Source: Rhizophagus irregularis | Taxonomy: Eukaryota; Glomeromycota; Glomeromycetes; Glomerales; Glomeraceae | Direction: 5' to 3' | Assembly (NCBI RefSeq): GCF_026210795.1 | Contig: NC_089443.1 | Coordinates: forward strand, 4,836,001-4,900,000 | Length of the DNA stretch: 64,000 nucleotides | Shown here: piece after piece, positions 46,931 to 58,953 of the stretch | Layout: each line of letters begins with the position of its first letter | Numbering within the stretch: position 1 is the first letter of the stretch | The notes under the pieces: model-generated | Databases searched by the model: none | What the model was told of the DNA's origin: nothing | What the model saw: only the letters and a program-made list of their open reading frames with translations | Made by a program: the position numbers and the translations under genes

Positions 46931-46938
46931 GATACGAT

Positions 46939-47285
46939 CGATATACCAACAAAATTTTATGTGTTTAAATTTATCTAAAGAGCAAGTATTTATCAGAAAT
47001 CATCCAAAAATTTCAAGTTTCTTACTTTAGTAGTTTCTGTCTGATATTGTTAAAGATTAGCTTTAAATACTTTTTTTAAAAAGAGATGAAATGATTTAAA
47101 GAAATAATAAAATATAATTGTTTCAATCTAAAATGTATAAGATAAAATTGTAAAAAATATATAAAATAAATATTTAAAATGTAATAATATTATGCAGAGT
47201 CTATAAAGAATAAAATAAGTTAATTAATTAATTAAAGTATATGGTTATTCATTCTATTCTAATGAAAGTTTTAAAGCATAATGAT
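46939..47285. other. Non-coding region
   Basis: AT-rich; nothing recognised. Confidence 0.5.
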
Positions 47286-47529
47286 TAAGGTTGCTTGCCG
47301 AAACCTAGGGGTTTAGGCAAGATGGCGTTTTGCCGAAAAGCGAAATTCTGCCAAAACTATATTAAAGTTATATTAAAAAACTGGCAAAACTTTAGAGAAA
47401 GGCGAAACTGCCGAAACTTATTATAAATGCCGAAACTGCTGAAACTCTGCCAAAACTATAATAAATCTATAGTAAAATTTTGACGAAACTAATCGTAGGA
47501 TTTTGAAGAGGTTTAGACAAGCAACCTTA
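47286..47529. mobile_element. hAT-type MITE, family B, copy 3 (244 bp)
   Basis: It begins TAAGGTTGCTTGCCGAAACC and ends GACAAGCAACCTTA. The exact 8 bp repeat ATAATGAT flanks it (47278-47285, 47530-47537). It is in reverse orientation relative to the 24238 copy and the same length. Confidence 0.92.
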
Positions 47530-47884
47530 ATAATGATAATATATATATTAATTAAAAATATAAAAAAAAAAAATTTGAATTTTAGAAAAACCTCCTATTT
47601 ATATATCACATAAATTACGCGATATGATATTAATATAATTACAGCCATAGCTGCAGTTATTTATTTAAACTAAAAATAAGCTTTTTTCTTTTTGAGTTTA
47701 ATTTTGATATTATAAGTTTTGCAAACCAATTTTTTTTCTTCTTTGAGAAAAGTTATTAACTTTGTTGCAAAAATTAATGATTTTTTTGAGAAATCAGTTT
47801 TCAGTAAATATATTTTTCATTTTTTTTTTCTTTAAAACTATTATTAACATTTAACAGTTCAGTTCTTTTTTTTTTCTTTTTTAG

Positions 47885-48870
47885 GTAATCTTTTGAGTCT
47901 CTTTGAATGTGGGAATTTGGCAAGTAAATTTTTATTTTTATTTAATTTAATAAATGGTTATTAACTGTCCATTTCTTTTCTTTTTTAAATAATTCTTTTA
48001 GATTTCTCTGGATATTGGATTTTGGTAAGTGTATGGTTTCAATTTTTTTTCACCTTTTAATGAATAGTTTCTACTAACAGTTCATTTATATTTTTTTAGA
48101 ATGCGTTCTCTCAGATCTTTGGATATGAAATTTTGATAAATAATTTTAATTTTTTTTCTTAATAATTTTATTTTAACAAACTTAATTAACAGTTTATTTT
48201 TTGGTTTTTATCTTTTAGGTTTTGCCAATTCTTTCTAGAAATGGATTGGCTATTAAATTTCTCCCTTCTTTTTGTAGGTTTTAACTTTTTTTTCTTTTAA
48301 ATTTTGGCGGATTTCATTTTATCCTTTTATCTCCACTACTAACAATTGGTTTTCTTCTTTAGATTTCAGTTGTATATTATTTTTTTTATAAAATTTTTGA
48401 TACCAATCTTTTTTTTTAGGGTCTGTCTTCGTTTTGTCTTTCAAATGTGTAAAATTTTGGTAAGAAATCGGATAGTATTTACATTTCTATATATTTCTTA
48501 ACAAAATATATACTAACATTTTAATTTTTCTTTTTCTTAGATGACCGAGTCTTTGGATATATAAAAGTTCAGTAAGTGAGATTTTTTTGAACTATTCTTT
48601 AATAGAACATTTATTGATGTTTTTTTCTCTTTTTTAGGTGACTTGTTTTTTGAATTCCTGGATATGAATTTCAGTGAGCATTTTTTTTCTTAATTATCAG
48701 AACGCTAGAAAATTAAAGATTTTTCTTAGTAAGAAATCAAAGATGTTTTTTTTAATAAAAAAAACATTTTTTGTTAATTTTAATGAATCTAACATTTTAT
48801 CTTTTTTATTTTTAGTCGAATCTAGCATGTGGATTTCAGTGGAAATTCTGAATTTTTTTTTGGGTTTAGA
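47885..48870 (+). other. Run of degenerate mini-exon/intron units
   Basis: About nine times, a pyrimidine-rich tract ending TTTTAG, often preceded by CTAAC or TTAAC, is followed by 23-40 bases and then a donor-like GTAAGT/GTGAGC. Exon-like segments are 47885-47923, 48002-48024, 48100-48135, 48420-48459, 48541-48571 and 48638-48673, with decayed ones near 48219, 48278, 48362 and 48816. They share a CTTTGGATATGAAATTTTG-like core and can be read as short xLD[MF]xF peptides. There is no long frame, start or stop. It may be a decayed 3' tail of a gene with repeated mini-exons. Confidence 0.55.
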
Positions 48871-49387
48871 CGTTTAAGACTTTAATTTATAGAGGCCATT
48901 TTATTAAAAGAAATCTATTAAAAAATTGCTGTATTCCTATTAAAAGTACAACATATACTAATTTATAATGAACTTTCAAAACAATTTCAAAGCAATTCCT
49001 GATTTCAAAGAGTTCAGATTGATGGGGAAGTTAATTTAAGATTTTCCAGAACCTGCAATAGCTTTGCCAATTTATCAAATAGCATTACATATATTACACA
49101 TATAACATTTATTATTGAAGAACATACAGAATCTAATGATAATGAAACAAAAGGTAATTAGTTTTTATTTTTATTTTTATATATATTCTCTAATCATTTA
49201 TTTCATTTTTTTTTAGTGCATACAAATGTTGAAAATATTGTCAAATTATTTCTTAAATGATGTATATTAGTACAAAACTCCAAAAATATATTTATTAATA
49301 TATATAGCATTATATTTCAATTTAAATTAATGAAATCATATTCAGATATGAATTATACAGCAGCTTTGATACATAACTGAATCTTTT
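48871..49387. other. Non-coding or decayed sequence
   Basis: Open fragments and one intron-like segment (49156-49216) suggest decayed transposon sequence leading into the fragment at 49388, but nothing can be named. Confidence 0.4.
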
Positions 49388-49720
49388 TTTATAAAATTTC
49401 AACATATTTTTATGAAGATGTGTATGGATCGTTCAATAAGTGGTGATATTGTAATTATTGTTATTATTAAAGAACAATATTATGACGAATCCTATGCTAT
49501 TGTCAAAGCAATTTTTAATCATCGAGATAATAATGATAATCTTTATGCATTTGTCATTATACAGTAGTTTGAAGAAATAACTTGAACAGAACTGGACTGT
49601 CCAATATATAAGTTGCGAGCAAATATTAATTAGTGGTGACCTGTTTTTCATTATCTGTAATAAATTTAGTTAATAGAGTATATTTTATTTATAATTGTAC
49701 GATTCCTACATAAATACTAC
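49388..49720 (+). pseudogene. Fragment of the Plavaka/KDZ-like transposase C-terminus
   Basis: It translates (with one frame change near 49430) as FYKISTYFYEDVYG, then EQYYDESYAIVKAIFNH, NLYAFVII and TAG, then FEEI and LDCPIYKLRA. This aligns with the BAH-like C-terminal block at 35455-35780 (WYKFASYMIEEENG; EESYAIIKGIFQH; YYAFIVVD, TAG, FEDT; LKCPLYRLQA). Further stops show it is dead. The TAG falls at the same place in both copies. Confidence 0.75.
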
Positions 49721-49959
49721 TTTAATGTTATTTAACAACATAGTTTAGATAATTTAAATGCACTGTTACGATATTTTTACAATAGTTATAATGATGTATC
49801 TGCAATACATTTAAAATGATTCACCATGCATAGTAATGGACATGGCAGTATATTATAATTTTTTCCATTACTTAATGTTAACTTACTTGTGAATTCAATT
49901 GGCACAGTACCGTCCCAATTCTATTTAAACATCTTAATGACATCAGGAAATTATATAGT
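49721..49959. other. Non-coding region
   Basis: Nothing recognised. Confidence 0.4.
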
Positions 49960-50410
49960 GCGAAAAGTTGCGCAAGTTTACACATCATAATATTTCGTAA
50001 GCTTCCAGACCCGCCGCAAGTTTGCGTAAGCGTAATATTTTGTAACTTTTTAAAATATTTCGAAATATTACGATATGCAAAGCTTCATAATTTTACGATT
50101 TGTAATATTCCGTAATTTTGCGGTTCGCAATATTTCGTAATTTTACATAATATTTCGTAAGTTTTCAGACCCGCCACAAGTTTGCGTAAGCGTAATATTT
50201 TGTAACTTTTTAAAATATTTCGAAATATTACTGTATGCAAGGCTTCGTAATTTTACGATTCGTAATATTCCGTAATTTTACTGCGTAATACTTCGCAACT
50301 TTTTAAAATATTTCAAAATTCTATGATGCGTAATGTTCCATAATTTGATGATTCGTAATATTCTGTGATTTTACACAACTTAATATTTCGTAATATTTCA
50401 AAATATTTCG
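49960..50410. repeat. CGTAATATTTCG short-word repeat
   Basis: Irregular repeats of CGTAATATTTTGTAACTTTT, CGTAATTTTACG and a duplicated block CAGACCCGCCACAAGTTTGCG (about 50008 and 50167). The same word family appears at 53220-53310 and 58970-59240. Confidence 0.75.
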
Positions 50411-50519
50411 ATAAATAATACTTCATTTTCTGTACTATAAGTTTATATAATGTATGTTTTATTAGATATAATTTTATTAAACCATAAAAAATTACAAGTA
50501 TTTATTAATATATACAGAA

Positions 50520-51080
50520 TACATAAAAGTAAAAAAAAGAAAGAGTAGAGTAACAATATTATTAGACGTAAAAAGAAGAGAAACAGCTATAGTAACGTTA
50601 GTATTAGATATAAAGATAAAAGAAATATTGTTATTATTGTTAGTATTAAGGTAAAAAGAGTTAAAGAAACAGTAAAAGGAGTAAAAGAAACATGGATATT
50701 ATCGTTAGTATTAAAGTACAAGTAAAAAGAAATAAAGGAAACGTAGATAGTATTGTTAGTATTACAACATAAAGTAACAAAGAGGTAAAAAAAAACGCGT
50801 TAATATTAAAATAATTAGTATTAATAAATAAATATTACTATACCTGCAAAGTAATTGAACAAAAGAATAAAGAAATAAAGAGAAAGGAAAAAATAAACAT
50901 GTTGTTAGTATTGTTAGTATTGTTAGTATTAAAGTACAAGTAAAAAGGAATAAAGGAAACATGGATATTATTGTTAGTATTACGATACAAAATAACAAAG
51001 AGGTAAAAAAAAATGAAAATAATTAGTATTAATAAACAAATATTTCTATACCTGCAAAGCAATAAATTATGAAATATATG
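50520..51080. repeat. Tandem repeat of AAAAAGAATAAAGGAAAC/TTGTTAGTATTA words
   Basis: Blocks such as AGTACAAGTAAAAAG, ATAAAGGAAACATGG and GTTAGTATTAC recur at 50720-50870 and again at 50930-51060, with looser copies from 50560. The long open stretches on the - strand are composed only of Leu/Ile/Phe from this repeat. Confidence 0.7.
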
Positions 51081-51596
51081 TAAATATATTGTATATAATT
51101 AAAGAAATAATAGAAAGAAGAGACAAAAAAATTAAAAATATTGAACAAAAGAATAATAAAAAAATAAGAAACAAAAATAAATAAGACAAAAACGCGTGCA
51201 TGATTAAATGATTAAATGATTAAATCACATGCAAGGATTAGCCTAATTTGATTGGCCAGAAAATATGATATCGTAAAATTACGGAAATCCGCATTTTAAA
51301 AAATCACAGAAATTGTATATGCACAATTACTAAATATTATCCCCTCGTGATAAATTAAAAATTATCAACACAAATTCAACACAAATTTAACAAATTTAAC
51401 GAAATTTGGCCAAAATTAACAAATTTTTACCAGAATTATCAACACAAATTGAACACAAATTGAACACAAATTTCAGCCACGATTTATTTATGTCACACCC
51501 GTGTTGTTAAGAATTAATAACCATTTTATTTATTAAAACTATATTAATTATGGTAAAAAAAATGCTATTACGTGTGATATATATAAAAAATAATAT

Positions 51597-53014
51597 TTAT
51601 TTCCTATGCAACCCATAATTCTCTAATAAACTATTTACATACCGACCTTCCTCCTCCGTGTTATAAGAGTCAATAGAAAGTATATCATCATCAGCTATGC
51701 CATCATTGGCCGCACTATCGTTGGCCGCACCATCGTTGGCCGCATCATCGTTAGCCGCACCATCGTTAGGCCTACTATCATTAGTCACACCATCATCAGC
51801 CACATCTGCTCTATCGTCAGCTGCTCTATCACCACCATCGTCTACATCATTACCATCATGAGAATCATCGTCCGAATGTGTAAATTTATCCCTATTTTCC
51901 AACTTTTGCTAAAAATCAATAAATAAATAAATAAACTGTAATTCAAATAATTCACATTTTGCAAATTGTAAATTAAAAACTTACTAAGTTGTTGATTATC
52001 TTTGACTTCATTATACTTTCGCTCATTTGAATGTTTTGATTATTAGGATTTAAGTACGTTTTACATATGCTAATCGCATACGCTATTTGTGTTTTTGAGG
52101 GATTTTTATTTTCTTTTCGCAACTTATCAATTATCAGCGACATATATGTCGTAGGTTGCCCATCTTTAACCTTTTTAAATAGGTTGTTGTAACATCTTTT
52201 CACCTCCGCCTTACTCTTCCATTCCTGAATCTTTGACAGACTAGCCTGAGTGTTAATAGACGGTAATTTATGCCCAGTCACTTCGAAAACAGAATACATA
52301 ACGTCTTTAACTTTAGACGTGAACATCCCTCGTATGCTTCTATGTTGTTGTACTAACTATTAAAAAAAAATGTTAGTATGAAATTTAATAAAATTCATAA
52401 TTGCTTTAACTTACAGTCGGGGCAATTTTTTTTTCGAAAAAAATAATCCATTGATTTTTTTTGAACTGGCGCATAAATTCCGGATTTTCATCTTTTAAAT
52501 ATTTTTCGGTAGCGAGTTTGTACTCGTCTTGCGAAGGATAAACAAAATTTTCAAATAAAATTTTCAACACCTTCTTAACGAGCTCCTAATCAAACGAGGT
52601 TAGCATTTCAGGTTTACATTAAATAATATTCATCTTTATTACCTTTACATACTCCGGATCTATTGTATTATTATTATTTTTGTTATTATCGTTGAGCTTT
52701 TTTTCTATGCTCGAGAGACGGGTTTCGAGATTTTTTTGTCCGGTGATAAGAACTTCAAGCTTAGAAATTATCTGCGAATTGGTTCTTAATAGTTTTTCTA
52801 TTGTTTTTTTATTAACTTTAACAATAAAATATAATTTAACTATATATTATATAATTTCTTTTATAAAGAATATGATACATATCATGTCATATATACCATC
52901 AACGCTATCATCGGATATTCTCACTCGCTTCTCAGCTTCGCTACCCTCAGTACTACGTTTTGAAAATCTTTCATTATCGTCAATTCTTCATTTCTCGCCA
53001 CGCTTTGTAGCCAT
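51597..53014 (-). CDS. Transposon accessory protein, 5 exons, early TGA
   Basis: I do not recognise a named family. Five exons keep frame on the - strand: 53014-52897, 52815-52643, 52585-52415, 52356-51985, 51908-51597, giving 381 codons. The N-terminus MATKRGEK is followed by a TGA (likely CGA originally) and a basic/acidic RRxDDN-type region. Exon 2 is a heptad-like coiled coil (IEKLLRTNSQIISKLEVLI, LETRLSSIEKKL). Exons 3 and 4 are basic and helical (FEKKIAPT; SKAEVKRCYNNLFKKVKDG). Exon 5 is acidic, with an imperfect AANDGAANDDAANDG repeat, ending SLLENYGLHRK. Only one stop mars it, so it was recently intact. It could bind DNA or oligomerise with the transposase (inference). Confidence 0.7.
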
Positions 53015-53220
53015 TATGATAATAAATTTGAAATGAAAATATGAGAAAAAGGAGGAAATATATGAGAAAAAAGAGGAAATATATGAGAAAAAGGTGAACT
53101 AGAAAATTCGAAAAGGATGAGGAAAAAGGGGGAAATACATGAATCAGAAATTCAGAAAAAGGAGGCAAGCTGTCATAAGGTAATTTCTGCCATTCTATAC
53201 TAAAAAAGAAAAAAAACTTG

Positions 53221-53651
53221 CGAAATATTGCGAAAAATGGATGAACTAATGCGAAATATTACGAAAAATGAATGTACTAATGCAAAAATTTTGCATCGTG
53301 ATATTACGAAAAAATATTGTAACACTTTCATAAGAGAACTTTAAAAAAAAACTCTCGTAAAAGCACATAGTACAATCGAAATATTAATCAAATCCAATTT
53401 ATAAAAAAATAACATGTTACACATGTTGGGGCTTTTATGCATGGAAAAAAAAGTTGCAGCCAGTGAACTTATTTGGCTGATCAGATTGATAGTGATCTTG
53501 AGCGCTTATAACCTGATTATCGCATAAATTTGTGGCTGATCATCCGTCCATTATTGTAAAAGTGATTTGCCGTGTTAAGCCAATAAATTTGCGGCTGATT
53601 ATCAGATGATTAGCCGATTGAATAAGCCATCCGAATTCTTACAGCCCGTTA
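53221..53651. other. Central region of the transposon, upstream of both genes
   Basis: No gene. It has GCGAAATATTGCGAAAAATG words and GGCTGATTATC/GGCTGATCATC short repeats (53475-53620). It must hold the promoters for the divergent pair, but I cannot point to boxes. Confidence 0.45.
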
Positions 53652-53879
53652 CAGCAAATTCAAAATATGTGAAACACTCAGCACTTTTGCTGTCAGATTC
53701 ACTTGGCAGGTTGCCGGCAAATTGAAATAGTAAATAAAATAATAAACAATATTTATATGGTCATATCATAGACTTATTACATTTATTTTTAGATTTGCCA
53801 ACCCACGAACTCGGCAAGTTCCCGACAGCAAAATTGCTGAGTGTTTCGCATATTTTAAATTTTGCTATAATGCGTAAAA
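53652..53879. mobile_element. Foldback MITE, relative of the 46373 element
   Basis: It begins CAGCAAATTCAAAATATG and ends CATATTTTAAATTTTGCTA, with inner pairs GAAACACTCAGCA/TGCTGAGTGTTTC. TA precedes it; the right terminus has a G to A type change and is worn. It sits between the two transposon genes. Confidence 0.7.
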
Positions 53880-54115
53880 TTGCGAATAATTCCGCGATAT
53901 TAGCCACCAGATTCTTACAGCCAGTTCCATTCATTAATGCGTAAATTTGCGTAGTCGTGTCTATTCAAATAACTCAATCAATTGTAATCCATTCAATTAA
54001 TTCATTAAATTTTTACAATGAATTTGCAATATAATTTTATTAGCACACATAATCTCATATAAATTAAATAGTGAATTGATACTTTTCATCAAATTTGACG
54101 CGTTAATTTAGTAAC

Positions 54116-57100
54116 ATGAGTTTCAAATGCCCCCTTTGTATGCGAATATTCAGTCAACGCTTTGCATATACTCAACACGCCCAAAAATGCTTAAAAAATG
54201 TAGAAGTAGAAGTAGAAGATGATGATGATAATAATGATAGTGAAAAATATAGCAGTGAAATGGATACAAGAAGTAATCTAAGTAGTGAATATGAAAATGA
54301 TAAAGTTGAGGTAATTATGTTATTCCAGATTATTCTTTTTAAAGAAAAAGCTCAATAATTATGTTATTCCAGATTATTCTTTTTAAAGAAAAAGCTCAAA
54401 TTATACTAACTCATTTTGGTTTATAATTTTAGGTGGATGATGATAATAATGTACAAAATATGTCATTTGACAGTATTGGAAGTGCAATATCGAGAGATGA
54501 GCCTTGAAGATAGTAACTTTGAAAATATATTAGATTCATCTGAAGAGCCTGAAATTTTTGAAGAACCCAAAAATCTCAATACCAAAACTTGCACAGAATT
54601 TCCTAATGATGCTTATAAAGATCTAATGTTATTAGTAACGAAATATAAAATAAACAATAAAGGTGGTAATGAAATAATACGTTTTTTTAATAAACATTCA
54701 AATCTTACAGAATCACCATTACCAAAAAATATTGAACAGGGACGAGCATTTATGAATAATATGCAGTTTTCTAATTTAGAATTTAGTAAAGTTCTTATAA
54801 CAAAACATAAGGATAAAGATTATTTTCTTTATTATCAAAACTTAATACAGTGCATCAAAAATATCTTAACTGTTCCTGACATAACACAAAATTTTGCGCT
54901 ATCTTACGAAAACTATGAGGTAAATAGTAAATATTAGTTAATTCAATAATTTAAATAATATTTATTTTAATTTATTTATATTATTTTATAGTATAATAGA
55001 GAAAGTATTTACAGTGAACAAAACACTGGAAAATGGTGGAAAACTACGCAAGAATCCTTACCTACTGGTTCCAAATTATTATCAATTATTTTATATTCTG
55101 ATGCAACAACTACAGATACATTAGGAAAAAGTCAATTGCATCATATATATATTTCATTAGGCAATATCCCAATATGGCGTCGTAATAAACAGGATGCAAA
55201 GCAACTTTTGGGATATTTACCAATTTTAGAAGCTGCAAATAAAGATCTGGTTCGTGATACCTTTCATAAATCTTTACGTCATTTACTAGAACCAATTATT
55301 TTATTAAAAGATGGTATAGACCTTTTTATAAATAATGAAAATACCTGGTTTTATCCTAGAGTTTCAACTATTATTGCAGATTGGCCAGAAGCCGCAAGTT
55401 TTTGTTTAGTTTATAAATCCTCCAATTCAAGCCTTCCATGTCACTCCTGTTTAATTAAAAGGGACAATCTTGCAAATATAAACTTATTGGTTAATGATGT
55501 AATACTAAGAACTCATGATGAAATGCGTAAATATTTTGAAAATGATACACAAAAATCTGTTTGCATAGAATCTGTACCTAATTTTTTTTGGGATTTGCCG
55601 TAAGTATGCAAAAGTAGAAATAATTATAATAACATATATATATATTAATTATAAATATTTATATTATCAAGGAATATAAATATCTACTTGGCTACTGTTC
55701 CTGACAGAATGCATCATTTAGATTTGAGTTTATTTCGTTATCAAATTATCTTCACGTGTGATATCTTAAAATTGCAACATGTTAATGGTAATAAATTAGT
55801 TGAAGAAGTAGATCGCCGTCTAGCAGCAATTCCACGTTTTCCTGCCATTAAAATTTTTTCCAATGGACTGCAGTCAATTGCAAGATTAACTGCTAATGAA
55901 TATCGAAGTTTGATGAAAGTCATGATATTTGTTATTGATAATTTATATGATGAAAATAATAACGAAGTAGATAATTTTGTAAATAATGATGATCTTGTGA
56001 AATTGTACGAATATTGGAATGAAATGTATATTTTAAGTAGATATGAAGAATTTAGTGAAAGTGACTTGGAGAAATTTAATGTATGTATTAAAATTTTAGT
56101 AAAATCGAAAATTTAAATTAAATAAATTAAATTAACATTTAAATTTTAGGATACAATACATAGATGGGCGCGGATGTTTGTCAAGGCTTTTAAATTTGTT
56201 TCTCCTTCCAATTTGAAGTTGCCTAAATTGCATTCATGGGTTTATCACATTATTGACTCAATACGATCTTATGGCACAATAAATGGCTATACCACAGAAA
56301 CTTACGAAAGTCTCCACAAATATTTCGTTAAAATACCCTACCGAATTAGCAATAAAAAAGATGTCGAACCTCAGCTTTTACGAACTGTAAGTATTTGGAA
56401 ATTTATTTATTGTATATATTTATTATATAACTTAAGATGGAAATTAAATTAATAGATAAAACGTCAAGCAATATCTATTAGAATGTCTCAACATTCAGTG
56501 AATCCGGCAAAAACACCTTGCACTTGTAAATTTTCTGCAAGACTCTTTGATTTCTCTTTACAAGATGCAAATACATTTTTTAATGAAAAAAAGATTCCGT
56601 AGACAATAAAATGCAGACCGGTTTTGCTAGATTTATAAGTTGTCTGGATTCATATCTAGATTTACTTGATGGGTTCACAATTATTGGTGAAACCCGAATA
56701 AACATATACGGATCGGTAACACTGGAAAATGGTGCCATAATGCGTGCCACAAACAGGTATCATAATAAAGTATGGTTTAGCGACATAGCTATTTCAATGG
56801 ATTCTGAAGAATCAAATGATTATATATCAGACAAAGGACTTTGTTATGGACAGGTATTTTTCCAATTTATGTAATAATTTATTATAAAGTATTAATAAAT
56901 ATTTATTATTTATAGGCCTTATTGTTAGCAGAAGTATTAACAGACCCACCGCTAAATCTCGCATTAATTCAATGGTACGATTTTAAATCTAAAAGGAACC
57001 CATATTTATATGGATGTCCTCACTTAAAATTGATAGAATTATATAACTTTATAGCTATAGAGTCTATACATGGTGTCGTTCACATAGTACCCCGATTTGA

Positions 57101-57140
57101 TAAACAAAATGAATATTTCGTAAATAAATATATTTTTTAG
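54116..57140 (+). pseudogene. Plavaka-type transposase with C2H2 finger, two frameshifts
   Basis: Exons: 54116-54310, 54433-54919, 54992-55599, 55672-56080, 56150-56386, 56456-56853, 56916-57140. It starts with a C2H2 finger (CPLCMRIF...HAQKC), then an acidic stretch. Catalytic region: LLSIILYSDATTTDTLGKSQ, IYISLGNIPIWRR, LLGYLPILEA, TIIADWPEAASFCLVY with CHSC, TVPDRMHHLDLSLFRYQ. Later parts include LPKLHSWVYHIIDSIRSYG, TYESLHKYFVKIPYR and the end IESIHGVVHIVPRF, NEYFVNKYIF. This order matches Plavaka/KDZ transposases. Two single-base frameshifts break it, near 54490-54505 and near 56599 (KKIP then VDNKMQTGFARF). Intron 1 contains a 44 bp tandem duplication. Otherwise it is well preserved, so loss is recent. 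Confidence 0.85.
54312..54400 (+). repeat. 44 bp tandem duplication in transposase intron 1
   Basis: TAATTATGTTATTCCAGATT and its following 24 bases are repeated exactly from 54356. The intron remains spliceable by its outer donor and acceptor. Confidence 0.9.
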
Positions 57141-57447
57141 TCACTTGATATAGGAGTTTTGATTTATTTTAATAAAATTATATCCTTAAAGAATTTATGG
57201 TCACGTTTCCCATATCATAAATAAAATGCAGATTTATTTATTTAATTATTAATAACACGGGTGTGATATAAATAAATCGTGACTGAAATTTGTGTTCAAT
57301 TTGTGTTCAATTTGTGTTGATAATTCTGGTAAAAATTTGTTAATTTTGGCCAAATTTCGTTAAATTTGTTAAATTTGTGTTGAGTTTGTGTTAAATTTGT
57401 GTTGCGTAATTTTTTATTTATCACAAGGGGATGATATTTAGTAATTG

Positions 57448-57979
57448 CATGTACGACGTACAAGATTTTTTTTTATGATTTTTTTAAGAAATGTACGCAA
57501 AATATTTAATCAGAATATAATTGTTTTATTTTTAAATATGATATATTGATGATTTTTTTTTAAAAAAAAAATTGATTTTTTTAAAATTCAATAGAATGTG
57601 CTAATAATAAATTGGTTTATTTTTAAATATAATATATTGATATTTATATTTAAATAACCAAAACATGTACATGATTTTTAATTATTTTTAATTGAAATCA
57701 AACTAAGATTTTTTTTTAAAAAAAATTAAAATAAATTAAGTGATTTATATTTATATTTAGAATCATGATATTTATATTTAGATAATCCATATCCGCATGA
57801 GATTTAATTAATATGTTTAATGATGAAAAGTCTAATAAATTAAATTTTAATTGAAACGAGAAATAAAATCAAACCAAAGAGGTATTGTTCAAATTTTATT
57901 TAAAGTGACATTTTACGACTTTCTTTCAAATTTTTACTTATCCCAAAATCAAATTATAAAAATCAAATCTAATCTAATA
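57448..57979. other. Region between the transposon end and the SANT-like gene
   Basis: AT-rich with repeated AATATGATATATTGATGATT-type strings (57530-57650). It probably contains the promoter of the next gene; no box is clear. Confidence 0.5.
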
Positions 57980-58604
57980 ATGCCTCGCCACACACGTCGT
58001 CGTTCCCACTATAACGTCCATTGGAACTGGGCTATGATGGATGAACTTGTTGACATACGCCAAGACAGAAACCGCGCCTACCACAATATTAATGGTAGAA
58101 GCCGCCAAGATTTTTGGGACTCTGTTGCCAATAGGTTCATATGACTAATATCTATAATTTCTTTAAGAAAGAATTTAAATTCAAATTAACCAATCCATTT
58201 AATTGAATCAGAATAAATAGAATATTTCGAACGAGGGTTTCCGGGCAACAGTGCAGCCAAAAGTGGAGGAACCTCGTCAGGGATTACCATGTAAGTAAAT
58301 AAATAAAATTACATTCATATAAATTAAATGTATTTACCGAATATTCAAACTGATTTTGATATTTAGAACTATGTCCTTTATCATAATGGTAACCCTGGGC
58401 GGCGGCTGTGGACGCGTACCGGCGCAAGATATTATCGTGAATTTAGAACGAGATTTTGGGAGAGGCCGGGTAATTATACTATAATAAAATTTATAATTAA
58501 TATTTACGTTCATGTTTTAAATTTGATAAATTTGATCAATTTTAGTCACGCGTGATGATCGTAGGGCAAGGAGAAACTTACCTACGTATCGTAGAAGAAG
58601 ATAA
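57980..58604 (+). CDS. Small Myb/SANT-like DNA-binding protein, 4 exons
   Basis: Four exons join in frame: 57980-58134, 58221-58290, 58367-58469, 58546-58604, giving 128 residues. The start MPRHTRRRSHYNVHWNWAMM has a basic lead followed by the first Trp-containing helix. NGRSRQDFWDSVANRFRTR (across intron 1) forms the second, and VSGQQCSQKWRNLVRDYHNY the recognition helix with the QKW signature. The end RDDRRARRNLPTYRRRR is strongly basic, suiting a nuclear, DNA-binding role. No stops or shifts are seen, so it is probably intact. It lies 0.5 kb outside the right TIR of the Plavaka-type transposon; it could be host-encoded, domesticated or a transposon partner. Confidence 0.75.
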
Positions 58605-58953
58605 TTATTTTTATTTTTTTATTATTTATTAAGTGAGTAGCTAGGCCCAGTCCGTACCAAATATCGGCTGGAGACTCACATTTTTTTTGGGCTGTGACTG
58701 ATACTGACATCCACGCCGTACAGCCTGGGTACTATTTTATAAAATAGTAGCGAACAAGTATCAAATGTGTATTTTTTTTATTAAGTTATAATAAAAATTA
58801 GAATTTACTTTAATTTTTAACATAAAAATTGTAAATAATAAAAAATTCGTAAATAAAAATAAATTTGCTTTCCCAAACTTAAAAAAAAAGGTGTTTATAT
58901 AAAAGAAAAGGTGTTTATATTATTTTTGATTATTCAATAGTATCACATGCCCC
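58605..58953. other. 3' flank of the SANT-like gene
   Basis: It contains a less AT-rich stretch (CGGCTGGAGACTCAC, CACGCCGTACAGCC) and the palindrome TACTATTTTATAAAATAGTA at 58729, possibly a 3' processing or terminator hairpin. No gene is present. Confidence 0.45.

Larger units (their letters stand above)
51324..57447. mobile_element. Two-gene Plavaka-type DNA transposon with ~200 bp TIRs (6.1 kb)
   Basis: The left end 51324-51520 and right end 57244-57447 are inverted copies, roughly 90% alike, starting CAATTACTAAATATTATCCCC and sharing GAAATTTGGCCAAAATTAAC, CAGAATTATCAACACAAATTG and TCACACCCGTGTT. Between them lie an accessory gene on the - strand (51597-53014) and a transposase gene on the + strand (54116-57140), transcribed away from a shared ~1.1 kb centre. 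A foldback MITE (53652-53879) sits in that centre. I could not define the target duplication. Confidence 0.85.

Noticed and set aside
50762-51062. Hydrophobic open frames on the - strand resembling membrane proteins.
   Set aside because: They are translations of a low-complexity tandem repeat and overlap one another in two frames.
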